Shown here piece after piece: positions 8,010 to 11,739 of a DNA stretch of 11,739 nucleotides; position 1 is the first letter of the stretch; every line of letters starts with the position of its first letter. Below the pieces are notes generated by a model. It saw nothing but the letters and a program-made list of their open reading frames with translations. It did not search any database and was not told the DNA's origin. This DNA is from JBAZKK01 sp041650795 (GTDB lineage: Bacteria; Omnitrophota; Gorgyraeia; Gygaellales; Profunditerraquicolaceae). The stretch lies in contig JBAZKK010000034.1 of assembly GCA_041650795.1 (NCBI GenBank), positions 1 to 11,739 of the forward strand, given 5' to 3'. The position numbers and the translations under genes are program-made.

Positions 8010-8723
8010 CTAGCCTGCCGCAACGCCCGCGGCTGCCTCAATAATCCTGGCGAAATTAAGATACAACACCCCTGCCTGCCTGCTGAATTCCTCATTGTTT
8101 TTGTAAGCCTCAACTATCATCTTTGTTACTTCAATTCCCGCTGCTTCTTCTTTATAGGCATCTACCCAGGACTCTAGCATCCAGGGAGTTACCTCAATAT
8201 GAAACTGCAGGCCATAGGCGCGCCTGCCTATCCTGAATGCCTGGTTAACGCAGCCGGCGCCCCTTGCCAGAAGCGCTGCACCGGCTGGGATATCAAAGGT
8301 ATCCTGGTGCCACTGGAAGACGAGCGGCTTCGGACTAACCCCTGAGAACAAAAGGTCTTTTTTGCCTTCTTCGGTCAAATCTACACAGCGCCAGCCGATT
8401 TCTTTCTCCGGACTCTTCTTTACAGAGGCGCAAGAGGCCTTTGCCAAAAGCTGCGCCCCCAGGCACACCCCCAAGATTGGAATCTCTTGGCTTAGCGCCT
8501 CTTTTAAAAACTCATTCTCTTCTTTTAAGAAGGGGTATTGCGCTTGCTGATAAACGTTCATCGGCCCCCCAAGCAGAATAATCGCCTCTGCTTCTCTAGG
8601 GCTAGACGGAAGTTCCCCGCCATCCCCCAACTCAACGGTTTGAAGCTGCCAGGCAGTATTTTTAAAAAACTCACCCATGCTCCCCGGCCCCTCAATCCCT
8701 ATATGTTTAATAACCAAAATCAT
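8010..8723 (-). CDS. Free-standing class I glutamine amidotransferase (GMP synthase-like)
   Basis: A 237-residue class I (triad) amidotransferase domain standing alone, without a synthetase partner domain. The oxyanion region is ILLGGPMNVY (49-58). The nucleophile elbow is ILGVCLGAQLLA with Cys87, and the remaining triad residues are His175 and Glu177 in GLQFHIEVTP. All catalytic residues are present, so it should hydrolyse glutamine or a gamma-glutamyl compound. It most resembles the GMP-synthase-like GATase1 group of unknown substrate; it is not guaA, because the synthetase half is missing. The C-terminal tail (about 200-237) is helical and ends in an Ala/Gly-rich stretch. The ATG at 8723 has only a weak GCGGG upstream, and a palindromic element starts 10 bases before it. 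A role in glutamine turnover is suggested by the neighbours only. Confidence 0.85.
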   Translation of the reverse strand: MILVIKHIGIEGPGSMGEFFKNTAWQLQTVELGDGGELPSSPREAEAIILLGGPMNVYQQAQYPFLKEENEFLKEALSQEIPILGVCLGAQLLAKASCASVKKSPEKEIGWRCVDLTEEGKKDLLFSGVSPKPLVFQWHQDTFDIPAGAALLARGAGCVNQAFRIGRRAYGLQFHIEVTPWMLESWVDAYKEEAAGIEVTKMIVEAYKNNEEFSRQAGVLYLNFARIIEAAAGVAAG

Positions 8724-8733
8724 CCCGCGTAGG

Positions 8734-8808
8734 TAGGGGCGGTTCTGGAATACGGTTAAAAGTGTCCCCTGCCGGGACAGTTCTTACCGGATTCCAGAAC
8801 CGCCCCTA
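8734..8808. mobile_element. 75-bp imperfect palindrome bounded by TA, MITE/REP-like
   Basis: Two perfect 18-nt inverted arms, 8734-8751 (TAGGGGCGGTTCTGGAAT) and 8791-8808, continue inward with four mismatches to TGTCCC/GGGACA (8763-8768, 8774-8779) around a 5-nt loop. The whole unit could fold into one 35-bp stem. It begins and ends with TA, as expected of miniature elements mobilised by IS630/Tc1-mariner transposases that duplicate a TA target; a REP element is the alternative. It contains no coding sequence. It lies 3 bases after the glnA stop and 10 bases before the amidotransferase start, and has no U-tract of its own. The palindrome is seen directly; mobility is inferred. Confidence 0.65.
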
Positions 8809-8811
8809 AGA

Positions 8812-10320
8812 TTAAATGTCGAAGTAAAGATAAAACTCATAGGGATGCGGACGCATCCTAACCCCGTCTATCTCTTTTTTGCGTTTGTATTCCAACCAGA
8901 TATCCAGGACGTCCTTTGTAAAAACGCCTCCGCGCAACAAATATTCGTGGTCTGCTTCCAAGGCCTTTAAGGCGGTATAGAGCGAACCGGGAACCGTGGG
9001 TATATGTTTGAGCTCCTCCTCGCTTAATTCAAAAAGGTCCCTGTCCATAGGTTCGCCCGGGTCAATCTTGTTTTTAATGCCATCAAGCCCTGCCATCAGC
9101 ATCGCGCTGAATGCCAGATAGGCATTGCAGGATGGGTCAGGCGGACGGAATTCCAGGCGCTTTGATTTTGGACTGTCAGAATACATCGGAATACGGACTG
9201 CCGCGGAGCGGTTACGCGCGGAATAAACCAGGTTTACCGGAGCCTCGTATCCCGGGACCAATCTCTTGTATGAATTGGTGGTAGGAGCGCAGAAGGCCAT
9301 GAGGCTGGCGGCGTGCTTAAGAAGTCCGCCTATATAATACTTGGCGGTCTGGCTTAAAAGCGCATAACCTTTCTTGTCATAGAAAAGGTTTGTGCCTCCC
9401 TTCCAGATGCTCTGGTGACAATGCATGCCTGAGCCGTTGTCCGCAAACAAGGGCTTAGGCATAAAGGTCGCGACCATACCGTACTTCTTTGCCATATTCT
9501 TGATAATATACTTGTAGAGCAGGAGATTATCCCCCATCTTCACGAGTTTGTCGAACTTCATGTCGATCTCGCACTGTCCGGCGGTGGCTACCTCGTGGTG
9601 ATGCACCTCGACATTAATGCCGGACTCAATCATCTTAAGGATAATCTTGCTCCTTACATCCTGCAGGGAATCGTGCGGCGGGACGGGGAAATACCCTTCC
9701 TTGAAACGTATCTTATACCCCAGGTTAGGAGATTCCTGTCTGCCGGTATTCCAATCGCCTTCGGCAGAATCAAGAAAATAGTACCCCGAATTCTCAGTTT
9801 GGTCAAAACGCACGTCATTGAATAGAAAGAATTCTGCCTCCGGACCGAAATAAACCGTATCTCCGACGCCGGAATCCTTAAGATACTTCTCGGCCTTCTT
9901 GGCGATATAGCGCGGGTCGCGCGTATAAGGCTTGCGGGTGAGGGGGTCGTAGATATCGCAGATAAGGCTTAAGGTCGGGACCTCGCAGACAGGGTCCACT
10001 ATGGCTGTAGCGGGATCCGGGATGAGAATCATGTCGGATTCCTGTATCTTCTGAAAGCCGCGGATGGAAGAACCGTCAAAGCCTATGCCGTCCACCCAGA
10101 TAGAGCGGGTAATGTCATCCATCTCGCTTAATTCAGAAGCGGGAATGGAAAAATGCTGCCAGAGTCCCGGCAGGTCGTTGAATTTAAGGTCAACGATCTT
10201 GATGTTCTTATCCTTAATCAATTTCGTCGCATCGCGGGCCGCCTTATCGTCAAAAGAACCGTTAACAAGGGGATTCCTGGTTTTGACATTCTCGGTTGTC
10301 TTTGTCCGTTTCTTAGGCAT
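8812..10320 (-). CDS. glnA: Glutamine synthetase type I (GSI-beta class), adenylylation tyrosine replaced by Phe
   Basis: Makes glutamine from glutamate, ammonia and ATP in the cytosol; a dodecamer in this family. Seen in order: DLPGLWQHFSIP (49-60), FDGSSIRGFQ (81-90), metal ligands in FGPEAEFF (Glu161, Glu163), HHHEVATAGQCEID (240-253), GSGMHCHQS with His300, NSYKRLVPGYEAP (349-361, flap Glu359), NRSAAVRIP (370-378) and RLEFRPPDPSCNAYL (388-402). The beta-class insertion YFLDSAEGDWNTGR is present. Where GSI-beta enzymes carry the adenylylated tyrosine (E. coli Tyr397, NLYDLP), this protein has DLFEL with Phe430. At 502 residues it is about 30 longer than usual because of a basic N-terminal extension (MPKKRTKTTENVKTR). 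The start is supported by AGGAGG six bases upstream and there is no other Met nearby. It follows amt and P-II. Confidence 0.97.
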   Translation of the reverse strand: MPKKRTKTTENVKTRNPLVNGSFDDKAARDATKLIKDKNIKIVDLKFNDLPGLWQHFSIPASELSEMDDITRSIWVDGIGFDGSSIRGFQKIQESDMILIPDPATAIVDPVCEVPTLSLICDIYDPLTRKPYTRDPRYIAKKAEKYLKDSGVGDTVYFGPEAEFFLFNDVRFDQTENSGYYFLDSAEGDWNTGRQESPNLGYKIRFKEGYFPVPPHDSLQDVRSKIILKMIESGINVEVHHHEVATAGQCEIDMKFDKLVKMGDNLLLYKYIIKNMAKKYGMVATFMPKPLFADNGSGMHCHQSIWKGGTNLFYDKKGYALLSQTAKYYIGGLLKHAASLMAFCAPTTNSYKRLVPGYEAPVNLVYSARNRSAAVRIPMYSDSPKSKRLEFRPPDPSCNAYLAFSAMLMAGLDGIKNKIDPGEPMDRDLFELSEEELKHIPTVPGSLYTALKALEADHEYLLRGGVFTKDVLDIWLEYKRKKEIDGVRMRPHPYEFYLYFDI

Positions 10321-10326
10321 CGCTAT

Positions 10327-10332
10327 CCTCCT
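10327..10332 (-). promoter_or_regulatory. Strong ribosome binding site of glnA
   Basis: A perfect AGGAGG on the minus strand stands six bases before the ATG at 10320. It matters because it supports the long N-terminal extension of GlnA; the usual family start would lie some 25-30 codons further in, where there is no Met. Confidence 0.85.
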
Positions 10333-10354
10333 TTTATTTATTCTTTAAACCAAT

Positions 10355-10391
10355 AAAAAAGAGGTGTTCCCCCTTAAGGAAGAACACCTCT
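10355..10391 (-). terminator. Rho-independent terminator between the P-II gene and glnA
   Basis: On the minus strand a perfect 9-bp stem (GAGGTGTTC with GAACACCTC, 10382-10390 and 10361-10369) closes a 12-nt loop and runs directly into six T (10360-10355). This is a textbook intrinsic terminator, about 150 bases after the P-II stop and 35 before the glnA start. It ends the amt/P-II transcript. If glnA has a promoter inside the spacer, it would instead sit in the glnA leader and act as an attenuator. Confidence 0.85.
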
Positions 10392-10464
10392 GTTCTTTCT
10401 TGATTGTTTTAAAGCTGCTTAATTCTGCACTGCGGTGTGCTTATATTTTAAGCTTTAGACCTTC

Positions 10465-10470
10465 ATTATA
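10465..10470 (-). promoter_or_regulatory. Possible -10 box of a glnA promoter
   Basis: The minus strand carries a perfect TATAAT within an AT-rich stretch of the 219-bp spacer before glnA, but the hexamer 17 bases upstream (GCCCGC) does not resemble a -35 box. An upstream promoter is expected because a terminator separates P-II from glnA. The rest of the spacer holds the terminator, a small GCAC/GTGC hairpin (10427-10440) and a hairpin near the P-II stop. I recognise no known glutamine riboswitch in it. Confidence 0.3.
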
Positions 10471-10490
10471 TACAAGTAAATATACGGGCG

Positions 10491-10522
10491 GGCTGGTAAC
10501 CACTTTTTAAGAGCTACCGGCC
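10491..10522 (-). promoter_or_regulatory. Hairpin in the P-II 3' untranslated region
   Basis: On the minus strand GGCCGGTAGC and GTTACCAGCC can form a 10-bp stem with one C-A mismatch and one G-U pair around a 12-nt loop, starting 17 bases after the P-II stop. No T-run follows, so it is not a terminator. It may stabilise the 3' end of the amt/P-II mRNA or be chance. Confidence 0.3.
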
Positions 10523-10539
10523 GGATCGAACCGCGGGGT

Positions 10540-10884
10540 TCAGCCTATCGCAATGCCCCCGCGCTCTTCGGTACGGATGCGCACGCACTCTTTTAAATCC
10601 AGGACAAAAATCTTGCCGTCCCCTGTCTCGCCGGTCTTGGCGCCTTTGACGATTGCACTGATAGTCGGTTCAAGAAAATTGTCGTTAACCGCAATTTCCA
10701 GGCGAACCTTGCGCAGAAGATTACCGGTCTCCTTGGCTCCGCGGTAAACCTCCGTCACGCCCTTCTGGCGGCCATGCCCGAGGACCTCGCTGACCGTAAT
10801 CAGGTTTACCTCGGCCTTATAAAGCTCCTCCTTGACCTCCTCCAGTTTATATGGCTGAATAATAGCTATTACCAGTTTCATCAT
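10540..10884 (-). CDS. glnK: P-II nitrogen signal protein (GlnK/GlnB family) lacking the uridylylation tyrosine
   Basis: Trimeric sensor that binds ATP/ADP and 2-oxoglutarate and controls Amt, and in many bacteria also glutamine synthetase control. It has 114 codons against a usual 112. Seen: the N-terminal strand KLVIAIIQPYKLEEVKEEL, the nucleotide/2-oxoglutarate loop GHGRQKG (36-42, Gln40), Lys59 after the T-loop, and the C-terminal GDGKIFVLDLKECVRIRTEERG. The T-loop reads EVYRGAKETGN. Where enteric P-II has RGAEY with the uridylylated Tyr51, this protein has Glu52 (numbered from the first Met). The neighbouring Tyr47 (E. coli Tyr46) is kept. It directly follows amt, the usual arrangement for GlnK, hence the symbol; GlnB and GlnK cannot be separated by sequence alone. 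Translation may begin at the second Met (10881). Confidence 0.95.
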   Translation of the reverse strand: MMKLVIAIIQPYKLEEVKEELYKAEVNLITVSEVLGHGRQKGVTEVYRGAKETGNLLRKVRLEIAVNDNFLEPTISAIVKGAKTGETGDGKIFVLDLKECVRIRTEERGGIAIG

Positions 10885-10885
10885 T

Positions 10886-10891
10886 CCTCCT
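10886..10891 (-). promoter_or_regulatory. Ribosome binding site of the P-II gene, overlapping the amt stop
   Basis: A perfect AGGAGG overlaps the amt TAG (10892-10890). It is only one base from the first ATG (10884) but four bases from the second (10881), so the second Met is the better start by spacing. The overlap suggests coupled translation of the transporter and its regulator. Confidence 0.7.
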
Positions 10892-11739
10892 ATTCTAATA
10901 CCGTATAGGCCCTCTCGTGGTGCTGGGTAAGGTCCAGGCCTATCAATTCCTCCTTCTCGTTTACGCGGATACCAAACAACAAATCTACTATTTTATATAT
11001 AGCGAGCGTGGCCAAAGAGGTATAGGCGATGGTTACTGCAACCGCCGCTAACTGTATCAGGAATTGCTTGGGATTGCCGAAAAATAAGCCGTCGGCGCCG
11101 GCAGGATTGACTGCCTTAGAGGCAAAGAGTCCTGTGGCCAATGCCCCCCATATCCCACCTACGCAGTGAACCCCGAAGGCATCCAGCGAATCATCGTATC
11201 CCAGCCTGGGTTTAATTACTGCCACCGCGATAAAACAGAAGATGCTCACCAGCAGCCCTATAATGATTGCGGGAATGACGCTGACAAACCCTGCGGCCGG
11301 GGTAATAGCAACCAACCCTGCCACAGCACCGCTGGCTGTACCGAATATCGTGGGCTTGCCGTTACAAAGCCATTCTAACAGCGCCCAACTCAAACCCGCG
11401 GCTGCGGCTGCGGTGTTGGTAACCACAAAGGCGTTCACTGCCAGCCCGTTAGCCCCCAGGGCGCTCCCGGCGTTGAACCCGAACCAGCCAAACCAGAGAA
11501 GAGCGGCACCTAATACTACAAACGGCAGATTGTGCGGCGGAGGGATATTGGAATCCAGGTTCTTTCTCCTGCCGATAACCAAAGCGGTAACCAAGGCAGC
11601 AATACCGGCATTAATGTGAACCACAGTGCCTCCGGCAAAATCAAGGGCCCCGATGCTCCTCAAGAACCCCCCTATGCCCCAGACCCAGTGGCAGAGCGGG
11701 TCATACACAAAGGTTGCCCAAAGAACGGTAAAAATAAGG
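10890..11739 (-). CDS. amt: Ammonium transporter (Amt family), 5' part cut by window edge
   Basis: Trimeric inner-membrane channel for ammonium. The frame is open to the right edge (reads LIFTVLWATFVYDPLCHWVW); the GTG at 11708 is an internal valine codon, not a start. About 282 C-terminal residues are present of the usual 400-450. Seen: HWVWGIGGFL, DFAGGTVVHINAG with the first pore histidine (codon 11618-11616), the hydrophobic run LLWFGWFGFNAGSALGANG, and DDSLDAFGVHCVGGIWG with the second pore histidine (codon 11168-11166). The cytosolic tail ends GLDLTQHHERAY, the conserved C-terminal region that contacts P-II. Several hydrophobic helices are evident. The P-II gene begins five bases after its stop, the standard amt-glnK unit, so transport is probably blocked by P-II when nitrogen is plentiful. 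Confidence 0.97.
   Translation of the reverse strand, partial: LIFTVLWATFVYDPLCHWVWGIGGFLRSIGALDFAGGTVVHINAGIAALVTALVIGRRKNLDSNIPPPHNLPFVVLGAALLWFGWFGFNAGSALGANGLAVNAFVVTNTAAAAAGLSWALLEWLCNGKPTIFGTASGAVAGLVAITPAAGFVSVIPAIIIGLLVSIFCFIAVAVIKPRLGYDDSLDAFGVHCVGGIWGALATGLFASKAVNPAGADGLFFGNPKQFLIQLAAVAVTIAYTSLATLAIYKIVDLLFGIRVNEKEELIGLDLTQHHERAYTVLE

Noticed and set aside
7998..8035. GC-rich stem near the amidotransferase stop followed by eight T on the minus strand, as a terminator before the regulator
   Set aside because: The stem is only 5 bp and lies 11 bases from the T-run, too far for a standard intrinsic terminator.
10488..10505. Possible sigma54 -24/-12 site (TGG...GC with correct 10-base spacing) before glnA
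   Set aside because: Only the invariant GG and GC match; the rest of the TGGCAC/TTGC consensus is absent, and such matches are common by chance.
10505..10540. tRNA-like strings (GGTTCGATCC and GGTAGCTC on the minus strand) just after the P-II gene
   Set aside because: The T-arm stem does not pair, the order of the elements is wrong for a tRNA, and no acceptor stem can be formed.
11706..11708. GTG at 11708 as the amt start codon
   Set aside because: The frame stays open to the window edge and the upstream codons encode typical Amt transmembrane sequence, so this is an internal valine.

Overview
The window carries one compact nitrogen and glutamine gene cluster. All eight genes lie on the minus strand, so transcription runs from right to left: amt (5' part cut by the window edge), a P-II gene, glnA, a free-standing class I glutamine amidotransferase, a small Fis-type regulator, gltB, gltD, and pyrG (3' end cut by the left edge). 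Every enzyme here transports ammonium, fixes it, or makes or uses glutamine. I see no rRNA, tRNA, CRISPR array or transposase gene.

Source organism: a bacterium with moderate GC content, strong AGGAGG ribosome binding sites and tight gene packing. The NADPH-type two-subunit GOGAT, GSI-beta glutamine synthetase and NtrC-like Fis helix-turn-helix suggest a Gram-negative-type, probably uncultured lineage. Omnitrophota or a relative is my guess from general resemblance only; no phylogenetic marker was tested.

Layout. (1) 10890-11739 and 10540-10884: amt and P-II form the classic pair, with the P-II ribosome binding site overlapping the amt stop codon. (2) 10321-10539: a 219-bp spacer with a hairpin, a possible -10 box, a clear intrinsic terminator and the glnA ribosome binding site. 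(3) 8812-10320: glnA. (4) 8734-8808: a 75-bp near-perfect palindrome bounded by TA, like a miniature transposable element, between glnA and the amidotransferase gene. (5) 7577-8723: amidotransferase and Fis-type regulator. (6) 1616-7580: gltB and gltD, chained to the regulator by a 4-bp and an 8-bp overlap. (7) 1473-1615: a near-consensus sigma70 promoter followed by a leader with two hairpins, the second terminator-like and ending just before the pyrG start codon. (8) 1-1472: pyrG.

How the genes fit together: Amt brings in ammonium under P-II control, GlnA makes glutamine, GltBD turns glutamine plus 2-oxoglutarate into two glutamates, and PyrG spends glutamine on CTP. The most notable signal is that both tyrosines of the enteric covalent control cascade are absent: the P-II uridylylation site is Glu and the GlnA adenylylation site is Phe. 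Control may therefore rest on ligand binding, feedback inhibition, RNA attenuation and the small regulator coupled to gltB.
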